Positions 1 through 12,120 of a DNA stretch of 64,000 bases are shown piece by piece. Location: NCBI GenBank assembly GCA_008638375.1, contig CM018036.1:2330001-2394000 (forward strand), given 5' to 3'. The number at the start of each line of letters is the position of its first letter. Position 1 is the stretch's first letter. The DNA is from Nyssa sinensis (lineage: Eukaryota; Streptophyta; Magnoliopsida; Cornales; Nyssaceae). The notes below the pieces were generated by a model, which was not told the DNA's origin, searched no databases, and saw only the letters and a program-made list of their open reading frames with translations. The position numbers were made by a program, and so were the translations under genes.

Positions 1-2006
1 CACCAAAACCTTATAAAACAATTTCAAAGTGAACTATGTATGGCTATTCATTGTCCAAACCATTATGTCTTCCCTGCCTTCAATTAGATTGAATCTATTC
101 AACATCCCTGTTAACCTAGCCACCTCTCCAATTCTCAATCATGAAAATTCCTATGGAAACATGGACTCCAGACCACCTCCCCACCGACAAGAGAGACACA
201 ATCTGCAACTAGGGCTTCCTAATTGCTAGCAAGGTTGAATAACATAGGAAAGCTCCTCTTCGAAGGCCTATCACAAAATCTAATGAAACTAAGGGAATAC
301 AATATAAAGAAGGGAGGGAGGTAAAGTCTCCTCTCTGTGCGTGTATGGTTAGACTGCCTACAGTTGTTACATCACGTAATCTATTTCCCGACTCTTTATC
401 AAGCTAATTGGTTGATAGTAATTAATATTTCTGACATTCAGACAGCACATAAACCTCCTGCCCCAAATCAAGCTGCCACACATACCTTTCTCTCAATTTA
501 CTACAACAAACTTATAAGTTATCCCAGAAAACACAGATTCCACATTTCAGCACCACCGCATTTAACAGCTTAACTAGAAGAGTCACCTGACCCCTTACCA
601 TGACCCCCAATATGAACCATGTCATTCTTTCTTACTAGTGCATTTGTTGGTTTTCGTTATACACAGTTATATGGCCCATACCACGTTAATTGGTTTTCTC
701 TCTTTTTATCTCCTATAGGCGCTACTCCTAACGTCTCATGAATGTGTTCATTTTTAATTCTATCTTTTCTTGTCTTAAAAATCCCTAAATGCCATCAGAG
801 TATGGTATCAAGATTGAAAATTTTTGTCAGACCTTTGTTTCCGTAGCACTCGAATATATATACCCCACCTCTTCCTTTGAATCTAACAATCTCTTATTAT
901 GACCTCAATCTTTCACACCAGCATAACAACTAGGTTTTGTAATGGGTTGACATCAAGTCAAACCCAATCTCTGATTCCAATCATCAATGTGAATCTAAAA
1001 CCACAAAACCTAAGCCCCAACACAATTCAACATACAAAGAAAAGTGCAACAACTCCTCTAACATGGAATGAAATTAATAAATGGTAATGTTTATCAGATA
1101 TGACGCATTGAAAAACTCAATCCAAAACAGTGGGATCACCAATCACCTTGGAAAGACATTTTCCTTCCTATGTTTTCTCGTCCGTACCACTTAATGTAGG
1201 CACAAAATATTGTTTACCCATAACAAAGATAGTTTCAGACTTTCAGTTCATGGAATGGGAATGAAAATGCAGCACACCACATACTTTGACATGAGGTATC
1301 ATATTTCTAAACGCGAATATGATTTTCCTTTAACAAGAAGATGACGGATGAAGCATCAATTTTTAAAAGACACAAGTAGTTTTTTATTTATTGAAATTTG
1401 TTTTATTGGAATTCATCATGTAGAACAAAAACTCACCGTACATAATGTAAGTTGAGCAATTGATGTGCCGACACCCTTTTCTAAAATCTTTACTTCAAAA
1501 ACCTTCTTTCTTTATGTTTCTCAAAGAGAAAGATGAGGGAAGTAATAGGATAAGAAATTTTTTATCACAATATTTAGAGCTCTAGAACAAGAATGTAACA
1601 TGTGTAGGCCTATGGGCACAAGCATTCTACAATGCAAATCACTAAGGTCTTACCATTTCCTGGTAACTCTGTGCAGACAAAGGAGACAAAAAAATGTTAC
1701 TTATCTTTCTTCCACAATATCTCACAGGTAATGGCCATTTCTTATAAGCACAATTAGAATGAAACGTAGTACAAGCCTGACAAATTCATATCCCAGTGCA
1801 TAATAACCAGTATAAACTTTTAGAAAGTTCCATGCTTGATAAACCCAATCTTCAAATCAGAATTGAAAGCAAATAATAAATGAAAATTTGTTAATTCGCC
1901 ATAAAGGGACCATCCAATACTACGATCAGAAATTCTCTCACTAGAAAAGTACCAAAAAACAAACAGATGGGAAAATTTTCCAAAACTGGTGTCAGAACAT
2001 ACTCAC
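1..2006 (-). other. Presumed first intron of the ELF7-like gene; no exon seen
   Basis: This stretch lies downstream, on the minus strand, of the GTGAGTATG donor at 2006. The coding part of a PAF1 protein should continue with a conserved exon after the Lys-rich end of exon 1. I looked for it in all minus-strand frames and did not see it. The stretch is AT-rich with short unconvincing open frames on both strands. Either the intron runs beyond the window edge or the gene is broken here. Confidence 0.45.
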
Positions 2007-2993
2007 TTCAACTTGCAAAGAAATGTTGTCGGCTTCTTCAACCGGTTTTCAATCCTTTCACCACTCAAAAGTGTAGTCGTCCTCTCACCCATGCGTGACC
2101 CACTAATCGACCCATGCCCCTTCATCCCAGAAGATAACATTTGGGTCTTTTGCAGCACTGTGTTCTGGGATTCCTTTAACTGCTGCCTATGCTTCTCTTC
2201 TTGCCTTTGTTTCTCCAACTCTCTTTTTTTACGCAACCTCCTCTCTTCATCCGTCTCAATCCTCCCGAAAGGCCCGTTTGATTTCTTTGGTGGCAACGGA
2301 GGAACATGATGCTTATGCTGCTTAGGGGGAGCCCCTTGATTTGAATGCCCCAGTTCCTGCCATCCAGACCTCATTACATCCTTAGATGGCCATTTCTCAC
2401 CATCTGGTCTACTTTCCTTACTTTGCCCAACTGTTGGAATTGATGAAGGTGGTGCTGGTGGAGACGGAGGGGGTGGTGGCGGAGGAATTGAAGAACTTGG
2501 GGGCGGAGAAGAAGGAGGCGGTGGCGGAGGTGGTGGTTGCAATGGCTGCAAGGGCTGATGATTGAATTGGGAGTATTGAGAAGATGGGTAGTACATTGGA
2601 GCAGGGTGCCGGCTGTGATTGTAAGTTCATTGGATTTTGAGACATTGAAGGAGGTGGTGGAGGTGGATATGAAGTCTCCAGTGGAGGCGGCGGTGGATAT
2701 GAATATGGTTGCTGCTGTTGTTGATGGTGAGGAGGAGGATGTGGAGGCTGAAGCTGATTTATGGGAGGAGGAGCAAAATGTTGCGATGAAGATGCTCCGT
2801 AGTTTCCGTGTTGAAAACTCGAATTTGGATGCATCTGACTGTAATTCTGAGACAATGAAGACCCATCACCACCAGTGTAGGCCCAATTCTGAGAATATTG
2901 ATTTCCCTGTGATTGTGGCGGAGGCGGTGGTGGTGGTGGAAGTGGGTTTTGATTCGGCGGTGGAGGTGGAGGGAATGGCCTATAAGACGCCAT
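2007..2993 (-). CDS. ELF7: PAF1 complex subunit, ELF7/VIP2-like, exon 1 (partial, one frameshift)
   Basis: The exon starts at the ATG at 2993 (MASYRPFPPPP). It encodes a long Pro/Gln-rich N-terminus with repeated PPPPPP blocks. A basic charged stretch follows (DEERRLRKKRELEKQRQEEK), and the exon ends with GERIENRLKKPTTFLCKLK. From family knowledge, that ending is the junction between the proline-rich tail and the PAF1 core in plant ELF7/VIP2 proteins. These are nuclear subunits of the RNA polymerase II-associated PAF1 complex, needed for FLC-type gene expression. The exon closes after the first two bases of a Lys codon, before GTGAGTATG. The two halves are in different frames. Reading ...NLQSQPAP then APMYYPSSQ requires one base fewer in the three-base run at 2604-2606. 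The core domain and all later exons are missing from the window. An unrelated proline-rich protein is the main alternative. Confidence 0.75.
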
Positions 2994-4099
2994 GGTCACT
3001 TCTGATTCTTACAGTAGAATTGAGTATATACTGAAACCCTAGGAAAGAAAATTGAATAGCAAGCTCTCGATATTATAATAATAACCTAAAAAAAAAAAAA
3101 AAGCAAACCCTGGAAGAGAGAAATTTGAATTTACAACTTTTGTTTCTGAGATATAAAACAGGCTGAAATCCCCAAAGAAAGAAAATTCATACGCCAATTC
3201 TTGGCTTTGTTGATTTCCGGTAGAACATGCAAACACTCTGAGAGAGAAAATTGAATTTCCAGTTACTGACCTTTCTGATAAAAGTGGACTGAAACCCTAT
3301 GTGAGAGGAGAAAGAGAGAAGAAATCTCCTTTTCGACGATCAAAAAGACAGATTGAAACAGCAAAACACAGAAAATTCAAATGCCAAATCTCGGTTTACG
3401 GCTTCCAGTTGTAATAAATTAAAACCTAGGAGAGAGAAAATTCTGCGGCAATTATCGAGTTTCTAATGAAATAAATTATAATTAAATATCAGACCCTATG
3501 AGAGATAATTCAAGAAATAGAAAGACCAATTCTCGTAGAAACCCTAACTCAGAGAAAACTCATTAACAGTTCAGAACCTATGTGCTATTTTCCAGCTTCG
3601 GAGTCGTGCCCGTGCTTCTTTCAAAATTTCGGAGTCGTTCTGCAGATAGCTAAAGTTACCCGAATCACAAATTTAAATACCGAAATTCGCCCTTCCGAAT
3701 TATCGGGCGTATATAGCTCATAATTTATGCAAATATGTAAAATAAATTTTTTTTTTTTTTGGCCTTGTGAGAGTTTTACTTAGATATGGTGTCTCTCTTA
3801 CATGCTTCTCTTTTGCGTATTTTACTTTATTATTGTATAATTATTAATTAAGTATATTATCAATTAAATAATTAGAAGTCTCATTTAATTTTTTGTTTAT
3901 ATGAGTGAAAAAAAATACAATTTAAAAAAAAATTAATAATTTAATCAAAACATTCTGTTTTAAATTTATATTTCATAAACTAAACAAAATATCTCATTTA
4001 TTTAAAAAATTTATTTTGTACATAAAAATGCTGGTTTTAAAATTTATTAAACCAAGCTAAGCATGCACGAAATCATGACAAATTGCATATGCATCTATA

Positions 4100-4147
<48 letters not shown>

Positions 4148-4387
4148 CTAAAAATGAACCAAAGCAAGTTGAAATAAAATAATCTAAACTTTCAGTCTGA
4201 AATATATAAAGCTTACATGGAACTCCAAAACATAAAACCCTACTAAACCCTTCCCTCTTTTCTTTTTATTTCATCTAGGAAAAGGGAAATGGAGGAGTTG
4301 AAGTTGGCTAGCTTCATGCATGTAGTATGAAATTAACCAGTGAGATTTTGCCACATGGCAACCGATTCTTCCTCTTTCATTGATTCC
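2994..4387 (-). promoter_or_regulatory. ELF7-like leader/promoter and intergenic spacer
   Basis: The first 600 bp upstream of the ATG is AG-rich and holds repeated AAACCCTA-like boxes (near 3034, 3105, 3289, 3491, 3538). Such telo-box-like motifs are common in leaders of plant housekeeping genes. The segments near 3140-3230 and 3340-3410 resemble each other (GAAAATTCA-a/t-a/c-CGCCAA-type cores), which suggests a decayed tandem duplication. From about 3740 to 4250 the DNA is AT-rich, with a (TA)n(GA)n tract near 4100-4141. The 3' flank of the AHP-like gene begins at 4387. Confidence 0.4.
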
Positions 4388-5119
4388 TTATTTGGGGGGA
4401 CATGCTGTCTCAGTGGGTCCAGCTTGTCTTGCAAACTGGCCATATGAAACAAGTAATGAATATTATTAACTGATTAACACAAATTTACTAAAAATAAAAT
4501 TATTGTTAATATGTAACTTAATTACTAGAAAGAATGAATAGAGAGACCTGAAAATAAGTTTCAAGCTTCTTTTTAAGTGTTGCGTATTCTTTCTTCAGTT
4601 GCTGGAAAGTCCTCTTGCACCTGTTTGTGTTCATGCAAAACCATTAATAATAACTCTACCCTAGTCCTGACAAAATAAACGGTTTAGGACGGGTTGTAAA
4701 CAAGTCGGGTAATAAATAGGGTTGAATTCATATTTGATCCGCTACCCAATTTGACATATATATATATATGTTATTTAATTTATATTATAGTAATTAAATG
4801 ATATGATTTACTTTCTTTTAATATGTAGTGTCATAAATTTTTTTGATTTTATTTTACAACTTAACTTTTTCTTATACAAATTGTATATTTCTATATATAC
4901 ATATACGAAGTCCAATCCAATAATACTATTTATTTCAAAATATTTCTTTTAAAAAAAAATCTCAAATAATAGTGCATCATTTCATTAGTAACGTACCAAA
5001 TCATGAAATAATGCACAATTCTAACACATCACTTGCTATAACAGTTGATAAAGTACATAATTTTCCAATTGTTTTAAGTAAATTTGCAATCTATCAAAAG
5101 TAAATAAAAAAATATAACC

Positions 5120-5150
<31 letters not shown>

Positions 5151-5297
5151 TAGTGGTTTAGCACGTGTTGCAATGTCTATAATTCATGTTGGTAGTATTA
5201 TACAATATGTATGAATATGTGTGTGTTAACACTGGTTAAAAGAGAGAAAAAAAACTGGTGAGACTCAAATGAATAGAATGAGAGCAGTTTATATTTA

Positions 5298-5334
<37 letters not shown>

Positions 5335-5591
5335 TAAGGACAAAAAAAATGTCATTAGGTTAGGTTGATATATATATATATATATAAATGGAGAGATATA
5401 TATATATATATTCTTATACTATTTTGTTATTTTTTATTCTTAACCCGTCAAACACCCATATTCAACCCGTATTGACCCATCAAATTAACGGGTTCCTTCT
5501 TACCCAACCCGTTTATGATTCGCTAAATAAATGGGCGGGTTAAGACGGGTTGATGGATTTAAATAAAATTTGTCACCTCTACTCTAACCAA

Positions 5592-5630
<39 letters not shown>

Positions 5631-8600
5631 TTCTATTATTTATAATGCATGACCAAAGGGAATGATACATTATTAATAATCAAAAGCTCACAAAATGCTT
5701 CAATGCATGGCAGTGACAGATTCAGAAATAAACTTGGAAATGGGCCAACTTTTAAATTTTTTTTTAAATCTCATACAAATAATACGTCAAATAATCAAAT
5801 TTAATAATAAAAGTTTTTGGGTACATGGCACCGTTACTTTTTCTCTCAATTTTCATTAGATTATTTAGATGTATGCCATATTATCTATTGCATGAAATGG
5901 ATTAATTATATCCAAGGCCATATTAAAACTATAAGTGAAAATTGGATGGATGTATGCTCCTCGGGTATGTTTTCAGGCCCGTTTGTCGGTGAAGGTGCAT
6001 AAGAACGTGGGAGGAAAAACTGCGGGTCGCATCCGTAATTTTGAAAATGAGAGTTATTTATAGTGGGTCAAAATTGTGAGCACGGCCTGTAATTATCTCT
6101 TTCACTCGTGCTGCCAAATGGTCTCTCGAATTGTTTTTATTAGAGGTGACATGAGTTATCCAAACTCATCAATTCGTTTTAACTTGTTCACTAATTAATG
6201 GATATGAATAACTTATTTAGTTAGCAGGATCATAAATAGATTGGGTAACAAGAAACCCGTCAATTTAACGAGTTAATACGAATTAAATATAAATGTTTGA
6301 CGGGTTGAGAATAAAAAATAACAAAAGAGTATAAGAATATATATATATATATATATTTGAAAAATAATAAAATAGTAAAACATATACAATATATAGTTGT
6401 GACAACTAACTGGGTACTTCATAAGTAATTTGGTAATTGTAAATGATGCTGCACTTTTTCGTCTTGACACATGGTAGGTTTCCTAGCACAATATTATCCG
6501 CTTTGCTGGGCTTATGCCCTTGTGGGTCTTATGCCAGCGCAGGGCTTTGCTAGGCGCTGGGCCTAGGCCTTGTAGGTGAGAGATGTGCCACCTTAGCTCA
6601 GCCGTACAATATTATCCCTTCTGTCGGGCTTATGCCCTTGTGGGTCTTATGCCAGCGTATAGCTTTGCTAGGCGCTAGGGCCTAAGCCTTGTGCTAGGAA
6701 GAGAGCAGCATAAGGCTTATAAGCGACACCAGTGCTCGACTCCTAAGCAATATGGGACTCAAAGTGGCACAACAGCTACTCCCCCCAGTCGAGACTGGTG
6801 GAGCACAAGAACAAGGCACATGGTCCAAGCGTTCCCACAAACGATGCCAAACTGATGATGCACTTTTTCGTCCTGACACATGGTAGGCTCCCTAGCACAA
6901 TATTGTCCGCTCTGCCGGGCTTATGCCCTTGTGGGTCTTATGCCAGCGTAAGGCTTTGCTAGGCGCTGGGCCTAGGCCTTGTAGGTGAGAAATGTGCCAT
7001 CTTAGCTCAGCCATACAATATTGTCCCATCTGCCAGGCTTATGCCCTTGTGGGTCTTTTGCCAGCGCAGGACTTTGCTAAGCGCTGGGCCTAGGCCTTGT
7101 GCTAGGAAGAGAGCAGCCTTGGGACTTATAAGTGACGCCAGTGTCCGACTCCTAAGCAATGTGGAACTCAAAGTGGCACAACAGTAAAACTCAAAATTCA
7201 CTCTCTCTCACTCTAAAAATTGATAAACTCTTAATTATTTAAAAATATTAATAAATAGTTTCATATAATTATACATGAACATATATATATAGTATATTAC
7301 ATATATGTATACACTACATATATCTATATCTAAATATATATATATATATGACATATATATAGTATACTATATATATGTGTGTGTATACCGTGCATATATA
7401 TAGATATATAATATACATAATACAATATATATATATAAAATACAGTATATATATACCTATATAATAACATATATATATATAGATACATATATACAAACAT
7501 AATACAATATATATACATACTATATTATATATATGTATGTATATATATATACAATATAATATATATAATACTCACATGTATATACATATTTATTTATTTT
7601 TTTAAATAGTGAGAGTTCGGTTCTCGAGTTGGTTCGGTTTACTCGAATTTTAAACTGAAATTGAACTGATCCGTTAATTTTCTAATTATATTCTTGACTT
7701 TTTTTTTAGTAATAGTATTTTGTTGAATTTTCAAAAGATTCAAAGTAAAATAATTATTGTGATTATTTAAAAATAATGTTTCTTTTATTAGAGTGAAAAA
7801 AATAATAGGTTGGATTCAGATTGACCTGACCCGTATTTGACTCATTTAATTACGAATCAAATATAAATTCAATCCGTTTTTATTCGACCCATTTTTAACC
7901 TGTACAAAACTTGCATAACCCTTTCATTTTGTCAAGCCTAATTTTCATGTAAGCTGGTGTTCACAGAAAAACATGTGGATTGAGGAACATGTCATGTCCC
8001 GGTTAGGTTAGGCTGTAGCTTTTCTTAAGATCTGTCTCAAAAAAAATTTATTTATACAATTTTGATATTTTGTAAATTAATCTATTTTAAAATTTTAGTT
8101 CAGTCTAATATTTATCATTCATTTTTTATTTTTAATTCAAAATTTCAATACAATCTAAACTTCTTATCTTAATTTTCTCGTTTTTCTCTCAAGATTTTAG
8201 TCAAACCAAATTAATTTTTACTGGAACTCTGCAAAATTTTTTTAGCCTCCCCCCCCAAAAAAAATTTCCTGGCTCTGACCTTCGATATATATATAAAAGC
8301 TAGAAATAAAGTGGAAGACGGTTTACCCTTCTCCATTTCCTGCCCTGCAGCATTCCCTAAACTGTTTACATTCATATATAACCTTTTTGGCTCCAATGCT
8401 GCACCCACATGAGAGAGAGAGAGAGAAGAGAGAGATGTGTTACGAGGCTATGAGTTATGTAGCCAAAATGTACAGAGAATATGCTTAGAGATACCAGAAA
8501 TAAAGTTTGTATATAATCTGTTTATAATTTACCTGGAGCTACTTCCCTTGAACTGGTGCATATAGCCATCCAACTTAGTAAAATCAAGAGTGTTCTTCTC

Positions 8601-8987
8601 CCTGAAATAAATTCAAAAACAAAGACATGATCAATCACCGGCGACGAACGCCATCGATACCATCGGTGTTATGATGATCATTAATTAATAGCAAAGTTAA
8701 TTTGTACTCACAAAGAGAGCTCTATATTATGAAGTAGTCGAGTTGAATCCTTATAGAACAATGTAACAACTTCCTCCACAAAATTAGGGTTAGCATCATC
8801 CTGCAATTCCTCCAGCTGAACGAATTGCTCGTCCAGAAACCCCTGCAGCATGCAATGGGCTGATGTTCAATTTACATATCCCCACAAAAGAGCAATCTAA
8901 TAAGATCGAAGAGAGATTTTTCGTAAGTATATTCATACCTATATATATTTAAATGTGCATGCATATGCAAGCTTTCACAGACAATAC

Positions 8988-9024
<37 letters not shown>

Positions 9025-9370
9025 GCGTTGAACTTACTGTACATAAAACAATCCAGCTGTAACTAATTAAATTCGTGAGACTACCACTCAAATTTAATAT
9101 TTATGTGAAACACTAAACTTTTGCTACTTCTAGCAAAGACTCTCTCTCTCTCTCTATATATATATATATCTCAAAGTCACAAGAGCTGTATATATTTTTA
9201 TTTCCAGTTTTTAATGATCTTTTAGTTAAGCCAGTTTCAAGCTAAAGGTATGCATGTTCAAATAAGTCTTAATAACAACTCTGCTGTAAGAGAAAGATCA
9301 AGAGAGAAACCTGATCGAAGAGGGACTGTCTCATGTGGGCAAGCTGTCGATGCAACTGATTTCCCTGCAT
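4388..9370 (-). CDS. AHP4: Histidine-containing phosphotransfer protein (AHP4-like), 6 exons
   Basis: This protein shuttles phosphate from cytokinin receptor histidine kinases to nuclear response regulators. Exons are 9370-9311, 8842-8712, 8601-8533, 8398-8327, 4620-4548 and 4435-4388. All have GT/AG borders and join in frame to 150 residues, the normal length for the family. It starts MQGNQLHRQL. The region FLDEQFVQLEELQDDANPNF is typical. The HPt motif YMHQFKGSSSSIGA places the phosphorylatable histidine at about residue 79, so this is a true HPt and not a pseudo-HPt. It ends with LKKKLETYFQ and a short C-terminal tail. Intron 4 is 3.7 kb and is packed with repeats, including a TRIM. The subtype is inferred from the short N-terminus and the YFQ ending. 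Confidence 0.93.
5280..5335. repeat. (TA)n microsatellite in AHP-like intron 4
   Basis: Uninterrupted TA dinucleotides lie within a larger AT-rich tract. Further TA tracts follow at about 5370-5410, and an (AAT)n run sits at about 5592-5630. Confidence 0.9.
5410..6346. repeat. Long imperfect inverted repeat (hAT-like halves)
   Basis: The arm at 5410-5582 ends in the reverse complement of AGAGGTGACA. It is similar over about 170 bp to the arm at 6141-6346, which begins AGAGGTGACA. Both contain GACGGGTT, GGGTAA and AACAAAA blocks in the same order. The spacer is about 560 bp. The terminal motif and the GGGTT-rich subterminal sequence resemble plant hAT MITEs. Degenerate related ends occur near 4665 and 7940, so several elements may be nested here. 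Confidence 0.55.
6444..7183 (-). mobile_element. TRIM-like LTR retrotransposon (331-bp LTRs) in AHP-like intron 4
   Basis: Two direct repeats of 331 bp each (6444-6774 and 6853-7183) start TGATG and end CACAACA. They enclose only 78 bp. A 5-bp target duplication GTAAA flanks the element (6439-6443, 7184-7188). On the minus strand a purine tract, CTGGGGGGAGTAG, lies directly before one LTR as a polypurine tract. The other side carries a GGCATCGTTTGTGGGAAC motif of the kind seen just after the primer site in plant Gypsy elements, although a clean primer-binding site is not visible. Each LTR contains two similar units about 118 bp apart (from 6488 and 6606, and again in the second LTR). There is no coding capacity. 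Confidence 0.85.
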
Positions 9371-9377
9371 TATAGAA

Positions 9378-9420
<43 letters not shown>

Positions 9421-9472
9421 TAGTTGAAGGTTTGAGAGAACTGGCAATACAATATGGCTGGACCAAGAAAGG

Positions 9473-9480
9473 TTTATATA
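9473..9480 (-). promoter_or_regulatory. TATA box of the AHP-like gene
   Basis: TATATAAA on the minus strand lies about 100 bp upstream of the start codon at 9370. The predicted leader carries a (GA)n(GT)n stretch at about 9378-9421. Inferred from position and sequence only. Confidence 0.5.
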
Positions 9481-10744
9481 GGAGTAACAGAGGATAGAGA
9501 AAAAAGTGACAAGTAAGGTGATACTAAGCAGGTGTTTTTTGGCAGGACGGAAGAGAGAGGAAAAGTAGCAGGCCGCACCCACTATTTCTTTTTCAACCAC
9601 GTTAACAAAGGGTCCCTGAGTAGAGTAGATAATGGGATCTGAACCTCCCCATTTCATTAAATATAGACTCTTTACCTTCCAAATGAAATATAAAAACTCT
9701 AGAGTAAAGATAACGTACGGAAAAAGAGATTTCCCTAATAACCCAAGCAAGCGATGGAGCACAAGCACACACAACAAAATATATACATTTGGGATCTACG
9801 CAATGGGGCATTTGGGAGACTGGCATGTTTGATTCTGTAAGAATAATATCAGACGTGTTTTTATTCTAGCCCTGAAATAAATTCTAAAAATAGAAGTGTT
9901 ATATAAAGTACGAATATCATGGGAAACATGCATAAAGTAGGAATTTTCTAGTTTTTTATCTAAATTAACCAAATTTTTATAATGATTATAACCAAATTAT
10001 TATCGTTTTTCTAAGTTAGAAAAGAATTGCAGGCCCACTAAATCTATTTACATTATGCTTGGGTAAATAAGATGAGGAGAAGAAGAAAAGATGATAACAG
10101 TAGTTATGGGGGAAATAAAAAGATAGTATAACCGCTCATTCATGCTTAGATAGCAAATGAGAAAAATGAGAGTGTAATCTTTTCATCTTACTTGAGAACA
10201 ACAAAAGAAAGAAAAAAATGAAAGAATTATATACTTTTTACTATTATGTTCCGGAATAAATGTGTTTTTTTTTTCTTTTATAATTTTAAGGTCAGAATTA
10301 GTTTTATAAAAAATTCATTAAAGGCTCTTTGTTTTTCTTCTGTCTCAGGAGAACAAATTGAATAAAATAAAGGTTAAGAGACCCTTCCTCTCCCTCCAAC
10401 CCCCTTCATCTCCTTCCCTAATTTTAAACCAAATACAAAATAACATTTTCTTCCTTTTCTTTTTCTCTCATTTCTTTTCAAATTTCTCAATCCAAATAGA
10501 GTGTTAAATGAGAGAGTGGATTAAATGCAACCAAGAAACCAAGTTTTTATCATATGTGAATTTTTTTCCTTTATCAATGAAAATAGAGAAGAGTGTGGAA
10601 CATAGAAAACTAGAAATGCAATTTTGGCAACTTTCTTAAATTAGCCCAAAAGTATATCATATGCTATTTTGGCAACTTTCTTTTTTCTTTTCAGTTATAT
10701 AACATAGAAATGCAAAAGAGTCAAAAGCTAGCATGGAAATTCAA

Positions 10745-10910
10745 TAATGTTAAGACCTATTTAAAATTTATACTAAAAGTATTTACTTTCATGAATTGAC
10801 AGTATTATATGAGTCGACTATCATATCATGATGTGATATCTATCTAGTATAATACTGTTAACTCATGAAGTTAAATACTTTATAAAATATAAAAATAAGA
10901 CTAAGTATTA
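10745..10910. mobile_element. MITE, family 1, copy A
   Basis: A 166-bp AT-rich palindrome. The left arm begins TAATGTTAAGACC and runs to CATGAATTGACAGTATTATA. The right arm is its imperfect reverse complement and ends CTAAGTATTA. A second copy lies at 51522-51662. No coding capacity is present. Confidence 0.65.
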
Positions 10911-12035
10911 CTCCATGAAAATTTAGGCCAAAACAAAAACAAGTAAATAACAACATTATATGTCGAAATCTTTTGTAATCGAGTGACATCTTATTTATGC
11001 CGATTTTTCAACAATAGACTGAACTTGTTTATAAATTATATTCGTAAACAGATACTTTTGAAAAAAAAACATTATCCTCTATCATCAAAGGAAAAGCATA
11101 AAAATCTCAAATCACTATAACAAAAAAGAAGGGCACATATGCAAGAAGTGACAGCGTTTCACTTCCTCCATTCCACCATGATGTTGTTTGCATATATGTG
11201 TGTATGGAAGTGTGTTTTTGTGTGTGCCAACGATGCCTTCTATTTTTTGTTGGTTATGTTTCAAATTTTCATAATTTAAGTCACCACCGGCTGTGACCAT
11301 TTGGTGCCACAGATTCATTATCCACCGTCAATTTGAGGAGACGAAAAATGTGTTGTGCGAAGGACCCACTGGCTCGACCATTTGTTGGTATTCATTTGGA
11401 ACAATGATGAATGATTTAGGGGGTTCGGTTGATTGTGATGGAAGCATGAGTGATATCAGGCCTTTCATCAATCAGAGGGTTAACAATTTCTGTTTTCTCA
11501 AGTCTAATCTTTTATTTCTTTTTCACAAGCTTTTTGAGGTCACTTGCTAATGCTGGGGAGGATCACATAGTTGATGCTCAATTTTTTTTTTTTTTTGGAA
11601 AAATGTCATTGATGGTTAGAGGTAGGAGGCCTTCTTGAGTCAACAACACACCGGATCCAATAATGACATAAAATGACTGCACCGACCGAGGATGGAAAAA
11701 CTGAAGATTTGAACTTTTCATACAAAACCAAGAGCATGGAGGTCATACATAGTTATATAATATGATGCTGCAAGACTTCATTACACAAAAGCACATCAGT
11801 TGAAACACTTGCAGACCTTCTGTTCTGTTGTATAGAATCATCTGAACCAAACTGGGCAACAAATTGACTGCCATGCTTCTTCTTCTTCATCTTCTCCTCT
11901 TCTTTTTCCTTTTCTTTTTTTTTCGTGTGTGTTTCTCTATACTCCTAATGATCTCCTGAAGCATTATTTTTGTTTCCTTTAATTTAGTTCTAACTTCTGC
12001 TTACTGCATATAAAATAAAGGCTCTAGGTCACTAC

Positions 12036-12120
12036 CAAGAATCTATCTGAGTGGTACAAGTACCCACCCTCACACAATCTGTGTAAGTTCAATTCCTCCC
12101 TCATTATTGTATAAAAAAAA
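12036..12120 (+). mobile_element. SINE-like tRNA-derived head
   Basis: An A-box-like TGAGTGGTAC (12048-12057) is followed 28 bp later by a B-box-like AAGTTCAATTCC (12085-12096). An A-rich end lies at about 12113-12120. The fold is not a functional tRNA. Family assignment is uncertain. Confidence 0.45.

Noticed and set aside
2537..3034. 165-codon plus-strand open frame
   Set aside because: It is the antisense shadow of the proline-rich ELF7-like exon, produced by GGN-rich codons.
7314..7518. Tyr/Ile-rich open frames
   Set aside because: Translations of a (TA)n microsatellite.
9370..9777. 135-codon minus-strand open frame upstream of the AHP-like gene
   Set aside because: It overlaps the AHP promoter and leader and includes the (GA)n/(GT)n repeat. 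No domain and no splice signals were seen.
11293..11550. 85-codon plus-strand open frame
   Set aside because: No domain, no good start context, and it is flanked by poly-T. Not distinguishable from chance.
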